A stretch of 64,000 bases of DNA from Litomosoides sigmodontis. Lineage: Eukaryota > Nematoda > Chromadorea > Rhabditida > Onchocercidae. The stretch spans positions 4,237,865 to 4,301,864 of the forward strand of contig OY718806.1 of the NCBI GenBank assembly GCA_963070105.1, in the 5' to 3' direction. A model generated the notes under the pieces. It worked only from the letters and a program-made list of their open reading frames with translations. It ran no database searches and was not told the DNA's origin. Shown one piece after another: positions 39,001 to 50,566 of the stretch (its first letter is position 1; every line of letters starts with the position of its first letter). Both the position numbers and the translations under genes were made by a program.

Positions 39001-42000
39001 TGGCACAAAATCTCAATTGGAGATAGGATGAATGCTTTATAGAAGTATACTCATTCCTTCGTCGATATACACTTCCTATTTCAGATTTCCTTTTCGTGTG
39101 CTTATCATCTAACAGTAAAAGAATTAATAGAAATCTATCAAACCATTCTGGAAAATTATGATCACAACTTTTATGTTTGGGGTTCTATAAATAGAAACCT
39201 TAAGTCATAATGTTCCTTTTTCTAGATCTTTCAGGTTGCATTAGTTACTTTTTGGGTTATCATTAATGAGGTTACTCTCCACATACCTGATTACAAAAGC
39301 AGTGGTATCTGCTGGACAATTTAAAAAAGATTTATTGCAAATACATTCAACAGTGGCACTACCGAAAAGAATAGGAAGAAACACAACTTTCTAAAAAATT
39401 TATCTGTGGCTAGTTATTTTTTTAAGGATGAATATAGTAGAGTAGTTATTTACGTTTCTTTAGTTCAATACATATTAAAATGGCAGAGTTGAGTTAAAGG
39501 AAAGAGTTCTGTAACGTTGGAAAATGGGATTTCCTGGTCGGAAAAGCAGGTAAAATGAGAAATTTTTTTCTCCACCTAAATAAAGCTAGTTTAATCATCA
39601 CAAATGCAGATGAAACGGGAAGGGAAAATCTGTGTTAATATCGCAAATACTGGGAAACATGTGATGGTTAAGAGCATGGAAGACTTAGTGATCAGTACCT
39701 AAAGAACGCTTATCAGGAACTCATTGAGAGCGCACTGTGTGGTATTTCTGGCTCATCCTTTTTTTTTGCTTCAAGCAGCGTAGAATTTTTTTTTAACACT
39801 TGTGGGATTTCATAATTATGAGACGGAGAGTTCCGTGAATATATGGATAAAATTTATCAAAGGCTCAAACTGACATTTGAAATATATTTTGAAGAAGATG
39901 CTATAAGCCATAAGGATAATGAATAAACATTTAAAAGTGATGGAAGAGGGTCTTCCTGAAGAAAGCTGCAGCAGTGCTTGTTTTTATAACTCTTAAACAA
40001 CTTATTTTTAAATCGATGATAAACAATTTCAATTTAGATGAGGATTTCGAAGAGAAGGATTAGTCGGTGTTTTTGATATAGAAAAGAGCGCTTCTTCGGA
40101 GCAAGCAACCAAAATAACCGCGACAAGAGGAGACAAAAATACTTTACCAATGTTTCCCTCTTCCTTTTTCTCCATCGCCTCCTCATCCCACTTTACCACT
40201 GTCTCACTCTTCCTTTTTATCTCATTTCTCCCTCCCTCTCTCTCTCTATCCCTCTTTCTTATGCCACCTCTCGGAAGTGCATGGAGATATATAATGGAGC
40301 TAGTAGGAGAAGTTCAAATTGTTTAAAATTTATGTCGGCTTATTTCATCAACCTCTAACAGCAGTAAATGGAAAGGGGCATCCGGTAATTGCTCTGTATC
40401 TTAACCACTTTCCTCTCTTCAGACTTCCACTTATCATTTCATCGTGTTAGAGCTGAACCGCTATGATTTCTCACATCACCGTTTCCCGTTCCATTCTCTC
40501 ATTCTCACTGCTGTTAATTGGTTTCAATACCAAGTCACTTTTCATCTCTTACTTTTCCAACTCTTAGTAACTGTAAATAACTGCTCTGACAGTTAACGTA
40601 ACCCAGTTCTTCCTTGTTCAAAGATACAATATAGTGTGTTAGACATAAGCAGTAGTCCTCGTGGCGTAGTGGGACGTCACAATATTTGCGACGCAATCCG
40701 ATGGGTAATTTAATGGAAGTTTAACCATTACTAGCCAAAAAATTTCTATAACACTATTATGAGCTTGTCTTTGTGGAAAAAAATGATACTGTTACTGTAT
40801 TTGTGTCTTCGGAGAATTTCATAAGCAGGAAGACGACAGAGACAAACTTCTGCAATTCCAGCTGATCTACTTATTTCAATCTGAGAAGTGTAACTCAAGA
40901 TTGAATGATGAGCTGATTGATCTTAAGTTTCTTATTCCCTTCACGTAGTACGTAATGAGTTTAGATTGAAATCCAAATGCTTTTTTTTATGAGCTAAGTG
41001 AAATTTTTTTAATTTAAATTTATTCTACTCGAAGGTAACTAGAAAGGAGTGCTTGTCGCTTTCAGGTATCATTTCCTTTCAAACTAACTTCTCTTGAGAG
41101 AAACAGAATTATTACGCATTTCCTCAAGTTTGATGAACTGATTGACCAGGATAAGTTCGTTGGGATATTAAACAGCATTCCTTCACTTCCACCCTTCTTC
41201 ATTTTTCGTCTTTATTGACGGTTGCAGTTCTCTAGGTTTTCTTCTATGCGTGGAGTATGGAAAAAATAAATGAAAGGATGAGATAGATTGAAATACTTTT
41301 AGCTGTGAAAACTGGTAGCGTCGCCATCGAGCAAGCGATATCAGTGAGTATAATTTGCATGGGAGGGAGTGTAATATAATTAGCGCAGGGATTCTGCTAG
41401 ATCTGTTCAGCCTTTACTGGATTTTTTTGCTTCTGGAATCTCTAGTAACGTGACTCACCTGTAATATATTCCGAAACACTGATCTGTTCTGATATATGGA
41501 ATACCTGAAATAGATATTGCCATTGCCGAATCATGCAAGCACGACTGAAAAAGAGTTTAATTAAAATAGATTTGGAAAAATTAAGAAGTCGACTAACGGA
41601 ATGACAGGAAACTTAAAAACTTAAACGTTTTCTCATAAACAGGGAAATGAGTGTACAGTAATTTAGTTTTCCCGGAATTTTAGGAGCAAACATCGTAATA
41701 TGTTGTAGAAAAATATTTCCTCGTTCGTAGAAACTTCATATACGTTACGTTGTGAAATGTGAGAAAAAGTTGCTATTTTTAACTTTTTTTGAAATGTACA
41801 ACTAATTATGTGCAGATTGAAATGCCTTTCAGTTTTGGAGCAGTGAATATATTAACTACTTAATATTATATTGTCATTGTAAAGCAGTAAATATTATATT
41901 ATAATTTTTCCGATCTTTTTTCATCTAATCTAGAAATGGAAGGAGGCAAACTGGTTAATGGAATGGCAATTACGAAGAATGAAAACTGAACTCAGCCTTT

Positions 42001-45000
42001 TAATCCGAATTGGAAAAATAGCCTAATTTAATGGTGTAGAAAAACAGCCTGTTCTAATAATGTTCGAGTTTTTCTTGAATATTTGGATTAGTAGAGCTTC
42101 TCCATTGATTTCCATTCTTTTTAAACGAATAGTTTTTTCAAAAAGTGGAGCTTATAATGGAAGTTGTTAATCGTAATTAGATAATGCAAGAAATTGTTGG
42201 AAAATGCGAGCACAAAATCGAGAACCGAAAGTCCAACTAACACAGCTTAAGAAATGCAAATAATCTGGGCTGCAGTATGTGTGATCATTGTCCCATTTAT
42301 TTCATACTATTGTTCGAATATTTTATAAATGAAACCCATTATAGACAGAATTTTCTCAATGAGGAAAAAGTTCGTCAGGTTTTTAAAGGAAAAATAACAA
42401 TTTTTAATGGTTTTTGCTCCTGCTGGAGCATGTATTCATGATTGCTTCTTTCTTTTTGTAGGATTCGGGGACGGCGGATTCGGAAGCTTGTCGTGATGCT
42501 GAGACGGAAATTAAAAATTGTTCGTCGATTGGTGAGGCAGTAATTATTCTCAAGCATTTATTCAGTTTTTGTTTGGAGCAAGGATTTATTGCAGCTAAAG
42601 CGATTAGCGATAAAAGAGTTGGCGTTTTACTTGTTTGTGTTATTTGTAAATAGTCAAGAGTTGTAGGTAATTCGGCTGATCCCAAAAACATTTTGTGTTG
42701 CACACAGTTTTGACAATAAAGAATAATAACTAGGTTAGCGTCTGGGAAGCACTCGAACTACGTAACGTGTGCGTTTGTGTATGTGAATATGTAGAGAAGT
42801 CATTTTGATTTATAGTTTTGTGACGGAGAACTATGTGTTTCAACTGGTTAAATGGAACTTTTTGCAGTAAATAACAATTACGAGAACCTCACCTACGCTT
42901 ATTGCGTAATTTGTTTTCATACATATTTAACCAGTTTGTGTATGTGAATATGTAGAGAAGTCATTTTCAATTAGAGACATACACATATACGACTTCTGTA
43001 GAAAACATCTCATTGAGCTGTACGGACAGTTATGTAATAAAGTGACCACTGCACGATAGCTGCGTTTTAATTGTTTTGCATAGATGTATGTCTCTGGTGG
43101 GTTGGTGCGGACTTTGAGTTCTGGACTTTTATATTGAAAATATGAATTTTTTGCCTCATTCTTTAATAATTTCCCCCGAACTGTACGTCACTCTCGAACT
43201 ACTTCCGGAAACTGTTTACTGGGGAACTTCTTTCCAAAGTGAAATTGCGTTATTCTTTCCCTCCAACCTCTAATACTTAACTAATTCCTTTAGGTTATCT
43301 ATTTGATCATAATTTTTTAACTTGTTTCTAGTTATTTTTTAATCTTTGAAGATCGACGTTCACCGGTTCTTTTTTTAAAGTTATTTCTTGAAACTATAAT
43401 GTTTACTGATGCTCTTAGGAAGCTGAGTCGCTCATTCAAGAGCTACAGAACGAGTCAATTTTGAGCGACGTGATTTTGAATCGAGCATTAGAGGCTGCTA
43501 AAAGGGTAGATGTTCGTTATTTATTGATTTAAAATTATTTTGCATGTTGTCGGTTCGATTTTAATGCTATATGTGGTGGAATTTCACTGCTTCAAAATTT
43601 TCATACCAATTACAAACTATTAAAATGGGAAGGAAAATTTTCTTTCTAGTGTTTTCAAATTCAAATTTAATTTACAAGCATTTCTGAATATCCACGGAAA
43701 TATCAAGCACACTTTCAATTCGCACTGGATAAAACTTGAGCAGAAACTGAAGCCTACTGCATTAAGGATGCTGATCAGCAAAGTCGTAGCAGGGAGGCGT
43801 CGCCATATCGTGAAAGTGAAAAAGTTAGGTCAACGGCAAGTGTAAATCAGGTAGCACAGGATTCACGCGATGAATCACATGCAGGTAATTTGCATCGTAT
43901 TTTACCAGTTTATTGAGGCTGCATGAAATATTCTGGGAAAAGTAAACAAGATTGCAGTATCACTACCTGCATCCACACACAAGATTCGTCGTCGTACAGC
44001 TACACCAAGTGAACTACTGTACCCACTGAGGGAATCTTTGCAAGGTCAAGTTACTGACAATATGCATTTGGAGCAACTCAACGAAGAAACTCCATACGTA
44101 GACCAACAAATTGTTGAGAAAGCGCGATCACTGGAACCTTCTACTGAGGGAGAAGGACTTTCAGAGCTGGATAGCGTAAGTAATGTGCGTATAGAGGCGA
44201 AAAATGAAGTAACGAAATTGATAGATCTGGATTTGGATGATCGAGGTTCCACTGAATCACCCTCATCTGGGCGTGGTAGTCGGAGGTTTGCATTTCTTTT
44301 TAAAAGTTGATTTGGAAAGTTGAAATTTTAAGGTATTAGTTTATAACTAATTATGTTTGTTATAAAATATGGATACGCACTTAATTCTGAATAGAATTTT
44401 TTGTTCAAATTTCCTTTTTCAGAAGATGCGGCCGTATACTGCCGTATGTTCCTCGGACATTAACAGGCACACGTGACAAAGTAACAGCTTCGCGTTTACT
44501 TGTGCGCACACACACCTTGGATGGACATACTAGAACGGTACTTTCGGTAGATACCAATGGTAGTGTGGTGATCAGCGGCTCTAAAGGTTTGATAGTCGTA
44601 AATGATTTACAATGGAATTTTTTGCTCAAGGTTAGACTTTTTAAAATGTCAGCTTCAGTAGAAAAAAGACTTCCAAAAATATTATCCTTGTTTGATCCAT
44701 GCAATACATTTTAAGACAGAACAGCTAAAGTGTGGGATTTGGAAAAAGGTGTTGAGAAGTGTACGTTTGGTCATCATCCAAGCAATGTATCATGCGTACG
44801 CTTTATTCCCTCCAGTCAGTTAACCTTGACCTTGTCTATGGCATACGTTCGTATTTGGGACTTGAGAAATGAGGAATGTGTGCGTACGCTACATTCATCA
44901 GGTCTTGCAGCTGCAGGTATGTAAAGATTAAACTCAAGTTTTAATATACTTTTATTTTAGCTTAGAATAAATTTTCTAGCAGATATAAATTATTTTGTAC

Positions 45001-46747
45001 GTTCTACGCAGAAGTAAAAATCGTAGTTTCCACATTGTTTAGGTGACACAATGATTGCGAATACACCTCGACAAACTGTATTACCTATCTCCGAAACAAT
45101 GATCAATGCATTGGAATTAGATAACACGGGAAAGTAAGTCAATCTGTCAGGCTAATCTTTTGTCGTTTACAACTGAAATGTTGGCCTTTCTTCAAATAGG
45201 TTCTTTTTTTATAGACACTAGTAACGACGTAGTATAATTAAAATGTTGAGAATACGGAAAAAGGTACTGATATTGTATATATTTGTAAATTTTTTTCTAA
45301 AAGTAAAAATATTTTTTTCAGGCTTATGTTTACATCATTCAACAGTGATGTCCGTATTTGGAATTTGGAAAAATTTGCACCATTCGGTCGTTTATCGGCA
45401 GCGACTCATGGGTCGAGACAATATATTTTGACGATTCAGATTATAAATATTACTAACTTTCAAAAATTTTGTTATTCGGGTTTAAAAGCACTATAAAATT
45501 TCATGCAGAGATCTCAAATTGTGGTGAAAAATGTTGAAACTCCGTCGCCTTTCCTTTTGAAACTTTTTGAGACTATTGAAACTTTTATATGGATGGAATT
45601 TAGATCAGAGGTATCATGTCTTGAATTTTTGGGTGGCGCAAAACCGAAAATCTTCACTGGTTCTCGTGATCACTATGTTAAGATGTATGAAATCAATGCC
45701 GGTGGATTGGGTCTTTTTGAAGCTTCGCATGAATTTTCTGCAGCACATTATGATTGCGTCACATCCATTGTTGCTTACGGCGATTCTGTATTTTCCGCCT
45801 CGAGAGATACGGTTGGTATAATTTTGTGATCGAGTGATTTGGAAATTGACTGAATGTTTCAATTTCAAAATGGTTTTTTTTGCAAATTTTGTAGCAATTC
45901 TTTTACTGTTATCCTGTTGTTCTCGATAAACTTGCTTTTTAATGTGATGGATTCACTTATGTTTTTTGCTAAGAGTCCATTATATTGACTATTTAGGGCT
46001 TTACGTTGTAGATATATCTTGTGAAAGTTTTGATTTCTTTCAGGATATTATGCGCTTCTCATTGCAAGATATGAAAAGGGATCACATTGAATTACAGGCG
46101 CATAATAAGTGGATTCAGTCCATGTGCATTCTAGACACATACAGGCCATTATTAGTTACGGCTTGTAAAGAGGGACGGGTGAAAGTGTGGGATATTACGA
46201 GCACTCGTAAATTACGTCTCGTTGATCAGGTCTTTTTCTTTACTTTTTTATTTTCCATTCCTTTACTCTTCTGAAACTTTTACTTAATTCCGGTTGGGAA
46301 TACTTAATTTTAGCATTTGCTGTTGCAGTAGTAAGTTCATTGTAATTCCTTATAATTTTAGATTCCGCATGCTCACGAAGAAGCGATTAACGAATTGGCA
46401 ACCCACTCAGGCATTCTTTTTACTGCTTCTAGGTAATTCTTTCCATTTCTCATTATTAATTGATGGGTCTTCACCCTCACGCGCTTTGTTTAAATAAAAG
46501 TTGTGGAACACGCAAATATTCCTTTACTAAGTATGCTTATTCTTGGGGACAGTTGTCAACATGAATATAAAATCTTTCTTCTGTAAAAGATGATTTCCAT
46601 AATTTAAGCATCATTTTAAATTCTATCATGATGTGATGTGTAATATTGTATTCTTTAATAAGAAATATCATGGTTTAGTGGGTTACAATATTTGTTTGAA
46701 TTTTTAGTGATACAACCGTCGCCCTTTGGCAGTCTAATTGTGAATGA
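30054..46747 (+). CDS. klp-12: Kinesin-4 family motor with WD40 tail (KIF21/KLP-12)
   Basis: I traced 35 exons; coding length 4686 bases, 1561 residues (human KIF21A 1674). Exons: 30054-30088, 30352-30427, 30534-30680, 30901-31089, 31179-31310, 31496-31624, 31713-31907, 32017-32138, 32246-32348, 32434-32526, 32649-32717, 32917-33067, 33137-33224, 33346-33587, 33721-33882, 34095-34198, 34268-34358, 34519-34727, 34808-34905, 35024-35132, 35202-35348, 35444-35548, 35813-35962, 42462-42617, 43419-43505, 43767-43884, 43958-44285, 44423-44586, 44716-44916, 45043-45133, 45322-45411, 45604-45811, 46044-46229, 46362-46432, 46708-46747. The family is a plus-end motor that slows microtubule growth and limits axon length. 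Motor residues 1-376: P-loop [16 protein letters not shown] near 214-220, DLAGSE 274-279. Then come long coiled coils with an acidic stretch, a spacer and seven-blade-type WD40 repeats from about 1215. Least certain are exons 2, 15, 24 and 32. Confidence 0.95.
35963..42461 (+). other. 6.5 kb intron of klp-12
   Basis: This intron lies between the coiled-coil exon ending GENTK and the exon starting DSGTADSE. Donor GTTAGT and acceptor TTTTTGTAG both keep phase 0. Protein alignment to KIF21 needs no extra residues here. I see no nested gene on either strand. A CT-rich segment lies at 40150-40270. An A-box-like TGGCGTAGTGG at 40662-40672 has only a weak B-box partner. Confidence 0.7.
42773..42967. 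repeat. 34-bp direct repeat enclosing a 12-bp inverted repeat
   Basis: Copies at 42773-42806 and 42934-42967 are identical apart from their flanks, 161 bases apart. Between them AACTGGTTAAAT (42842-42853) is repeated inverted at 42925-42936. All lies in the intron between klp-12 exons 24 and 25. It could be a small insertion scar, but no terminal structure of a known element is recognised. Confidence 0.75.
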
Positions 46748-48058
46748 AAAGCTATGGAATGCCATATGTGAAGATAACAAGGATCCATGCAGATGTATAT
46801 ATGCACTTGTTCCCATTTTTTTTTTCATTTAAGAAGGAGTTGCACACCAGACCGAAGTGCACTTTTAATAAGTCTTGATTTACCAGTTTTTTTTCGACTT
46901 TTTGAGCCCTACTCTTTGCAGCTGTAATTGTGGGTAAATTTACTGTGATGTTGTATTTCCATGCTTTATTCTTCAAGCCTTCATGTGTATAGGTACGATA
47001 TCAGATTTCATTTTGGAGAACACTGTGATAGATAGATTCATTTCGGTGGTGATTCCTGGATTTTAATAGCTCATTGAGGTACGTCAGTACATAGTTTTTA
47101 TAATATTCCGTACATTTCTGAATGTCTTATCCTTTAAGGTCGTAATTTATCGCTTTAGGAATCGATTTCAGTTTTTTTTTGTGTTGCATCGTTTGTTGCT
47201 GTTTCAAATAGGTTTCATTGAAAGTTTCGGGGATGCTTCATGATTTTTTTTTTATTAAGAGATATGTTCTAGTTTCTGTAAATTAAATGACCACACATAT
47301 TACATGTAATCTCTCCATGTTGTGAGTGCTTCAAATGTTTTTTAAATTTGGGCACAGTTCCATTTCACTTATAAAGTTACTCGTTTTGTGCACTTCATTC
47401 AAGCCCCACTTTCATTTTCTTTTGTCGTTTCTTATGGAGTAAATTATTATTCATACTATAATTTATGGCGCATAGACAGTTGTACGTTTTTATATAGCTT
47501 GTCAGAAACAATTTTATTTTCTTCATTTGAATTCTTTTCAACGGTTTTTATTCATAAATATGCGCAGTCGAGCTTAAATTTCTTCATAAATATGCTTAAA
47601 TCTAAATAATCGATAAATAAACAAGCAAGCAATGCAGTGAAAGTTTACGATCACAAACGAAGAAAATAATTTGAAGGATTTCGTATACTCCCATGTTCTC
47701 GTTATCTACATTTCTGTCTTGATTTGCTGTTCCAATTATTTGGATATGTTTTCGCACGTAGTATTTTGTAAATAAATTCATGTGTTTGACTTGTAGAGGT
47801 GCCGTTTAAATAATTTAAGATATGAGAAACTGTTTAATAAAATAAAAAATGAGGCGTGAAATGATCGGAAAGACAGGAAGCTTCTATAGTGTAGAACTGG
47901 ACTTTACAGTGGACAGGACTTTTATTGTTGCTCTCTTTCGTAACGGAACTTGGGCATTTAGGAAATATTAGATTATATCGGAATACCTATTTGCGCTAAG
48001 ACTTGAGCTGTGAAAGCTCAACAGCTTTCACAGCTCAAGTCTTAACGAAGATTGAAAT
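46748..48058. other. Convergent 3' ends of klp-12 and the ATF4-like gene
   Basis: No exon seen. On the minus strand an AATAAA (plus-strand TTTATT at 47921-47926) lies about 135 bases after the bZIP stop, so 47921-48058 is its likely 3' UTR. That UTR contains the perfect hairpin listed separately. The klp-12 3' UTR occupies the left part. Confidence 0.5.
47997..48044 (-). promoter_or_regulatory. Perfect 22-bp hairpin in the 3' UTR of the ATF4-like gene
   Basis: The arms 47997-48018 and 48023-48044 are exact reverse complements over 22 bases, with the 4-base loop CAAC (GTTG on the minus strand). It starts 15 bases after the minus-strand stop codon (48059-48061) and ends before the AATAAA. In RNA this would be a very stable stem. 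It is not followed by a U-run like a bacterial terminator. Function unknown. Confidence 0.85.
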
Positions 48059-49712
48059 CTATATTTTACGGAAAGGATGAGATTCCTTACTGGTTCGGTT
48101 TAAAACTCGAGCTTTCAGTTGATCGATTTCAGCTTGCATCCGTTGAATGTCATTTCTCAGTTCATTATTTTTCTTCACGAGGATTGTCAGTTCCATTTCT
48201 GCTTCTTCCCTCAGTTCCTTTTGTCGTTTTCGATAGCGTATCGCTGCTTTCTTATTCTGAACACATCAGGTATTTTAATAGATCAAGTATGTGTCAAATA
48301 TAAAAAAATTTCTTTCCAAAGTTGAAGTTTAAATCGGTTCCTTACTCTTTGAATTAACTGCTTTTATTGTTGAAGAAACTGTGGCTCCGTACTTTGCCCA
48401 TGTTTGTCACCTACGTTTTTGTTAATATCTTTTGAAAGATGTAGGAGTTGAAGTACAAGAAGTCATCTTGAACCCATACTATCGGAAACATGAGCAATGT
48501 TGCAGTACTAGTATCACGAGACTGAAATGTTGAAGAAAGGACTAAAAATTTTACTCCAATTACTTACTACTGAATAATAAACATAACGTATTATATAACT
48601 TGCTATTCACATAATCATAAAAGATGTGTTTCAGATAAGTTCTTCATCTCATTTTTTTCATCTTTCAGGAAAACAAACACTGTTCAAAGTTTGAGTTGAG
48701 GTTTTTTTATTCATAAATGAATTGTTTAATTTCATACATTAGATTTTACTTTCACATGTTAAAAAAAATGTATTGCCGAATAATGCTGCTGCAATCCTCT
48801 TCCTCATCTTCCCTTTCCTGAGCTTTCATGATTTATCTAGTTTTCTTCATCTAGAAGGCATTATTTCTTTTCTGAATGTTTCGGAAAACTTCCATAGCAT
48901 CATTTACTTCATCCGGTGCTTATAAGAAAAAATCTACCTGTAGTCTTTTGCGTTTCAGTATGTCTTCTGGTGAATTTGCTCCACTGTGGTCATTAAGGAT
49001 TCCGCTTTCCTTGACAGCTGCCACCAACAGTTGAACTAAATCCTGTATTGTTCTGTTGTTGCTATGTTCTGTTGAAGGACGAGAATCTGGACTGCATGGA
49101 TTTGTTGTGATATCTATCAGTTCGTTAGTGGAACATCCTATCGATCGCATTTCAGCCGGATTTGATATTGGTGAAATCTGTGACGAGAACGGAGTATTGA
49201 ACGATGAGTTAGGATACTGAGAATATCACAGTTCACTACTCATGCTACCGCAATAATGCTGAGTTCTGCCTGAAGTTGAAACTGAAATTCAAATTTCAGT
49301 TTCAATTTCAATTTAAGAAGCCTTCAAAAACCTTATTTTTTTCCAATTCAGCGCATTCGCAAACAATTTCGTTGTATATTTCCTGCTTTGTGCGATATTT
49401 GCGATTGCGCGGAGTTAAATCGCTCAGTGCTGCAGTACTGTTACTGTTTACACTGGTCGCTGATTCATTAACATCTTCATCCTTCACCAATCCAACTCTG
49501 CCTGGAAGGTTGCTGTAATTGCCAATTACTATACAATAAAAATTTCAAAACACCGCTTTTCCTTGTTGCATACAAATTATTTTCTGTTTCAAAAACTGCC
49601 ATGGTTTTAAGCACATTTTCTGACCTGTATTTTTTACTTTATGACCAAATCCAAGAATAGAACTGAATAAGGATCTTTTTAGTAAATCATCAGCATCGAA
49701 CGGGTTCGTCAT
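48059..49712 (-). CDS. atf-4: bZIP transcription factor, ATF4-like
   Basis: Four minus-strand exons: 49712-49625, 49528-49332, 49216-48938, 48256-48059; 253 residues. The C-terminus is a bZIP: basic region RKRLQNKKAAIRYRKRQKE (184-202) with the ATF4-type NKxAAxRYR signature, then a leucine zipper with ELREEAEMEL, ILVKKNNEL and IQRMQAEIDQL. The rest is Ser/Thr/Pro-rich and poorly conserved, as in ATF4 proteins. The family is the stress-response activator downstream of eIF2-alpha phosphorylation. The start ATG follows TTTACAG|GA, and an in-frame TGA lies 12 bases upstream of it. Exon 2 was chosen with the TATAG acceptor at 49530-49529 because it alone matches the phase-1 donor. Exon 2 ends in a weak AAG|GTTTTT donor. 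The symbol is by best fit to C. elegans ATF-4 and is less certain than the family. Confidence 0.82.
49276..49305. repeat. 14-bp perfect inverted repeat in the ATF4-like gene, intron 2
   Basis: TTGAAACTGAAATT (49276-49289) and its exact complement (49292-49305) are separated by two bases. They sit in the 115-base intron between exons 2 and 3, close to the weak donor at 49331. Confidence 0.85.
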
Positions 49713-49781
49713 TCCTGTAAATCATGAAGAGGTGCTTGAGCCATCCTGCTTGTAGAATAACCAAAAATTAAAGGGAACCAT
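49690..49781 (-). promoter_or_regulatory. Cluster of three short overlapping uORFs before the ATF4-like start
   Basis: Reading the minus strand without splicing: uORF1 49781-49722 (19 codons), uORF2 49744-49709 (11 codons; its TGA overlaps the main ATG as ATGA), uORF3 49725-49690 (11 codons, out of frame and running past the main ATG at 49712). A terminal uORF overlapping the main start is the classic ATF4 delayed-reinitiation layout. The TTTACAG acceptor ends at 49715, so leader addition there would remove all three uORF starts. Confidence 0.55.
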
Positions 49782-50542
49782 TTATTTACTGTATAGCTGA
49801 ATACAATGATGAAGCATAGTAATATCAGTACTTCAGTGGAGTCATCTATAACCTCAACTTTTTTAAAACTAGTTCTGAATACAGCAGTCCATGAAGATAT
49901 GAGAATATCAGACAGGATAATTTATTTGTTGAATTCCTCAACAAAATGCATAATGAATCCAATTAACCATTCGAACATCTAGATTTATTACTGATTGACT
50001 GTTCTGGTAATCGGGAACTTTTGATGAGAACGGTAGTATTTTGAAAAAAAATTTTCATTTCAACGTTCTTTGACAAATTTTTAGAAAAATGAAAAGTGAT
50101 AAGTTGTAACGCTCCATAGCTCAAAATTACGTAGAATGACTGCGATGCTAATAAAAAAAAAAGGCAGCGTTAGCTTGTGCGATAACATACGAAAGTAGAA
50201 AGCAATAGGAATTGTTCAGCTTACTTTTTTCTAAAGAAAAAAACTTTGATTGCTTTGGACCTTTCTATCACCTTTAAAAAAAACCAAAACAGTTTTCAGC
50301 ATTTCAAAAAACTATTAGGAAAAAAACTCAATCTTTAAAATATTTATATAAAAAAATCTTTCATCTATCTATGTATCCACCCATTTTCATTTTTCATGAA
50401 GAAAGTCCTTCCCTTTCTTTGAAAAAATTAGGCTGTGTACTTTGTAATTGAATTGATGAAAATCTTAAAGGTGCGATTTTTATTTTCCTAAAATTTTGTT
50501 TGTTTCAAAAATTCATTGCTCGATACTTGAGATATAACAGTA

Positions 50543-50566
50543 ATATATATATATATATATATATAT
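50543..50566. repeat. (AT)n run
   Basis: Twelve AT units in the ATF4-like/MOCS3 intergenic region. Confidence 0.95.

Noticed and set aside
40655..40740. tRNA gene in the klp-12 intron
   Set aside because: No matching acceptor stem or T-arm; only an A-box-like string.
45503..45829. Longer klp-12 exon 32 starting after ATGCAG at 45508
   Set aside because: It would add about 30 unmatched residues between WD40 strands and does not fit the phase-2 donor at 45411. The acceptor TTTAG at 45603 gives the expected [11 protein letters not shown] join.
47997..48044. Rho-independent-type terminator
   Set aside because: The genome is eukaryotic and no U-run follows; described as a 3' UTR hairpin instead.
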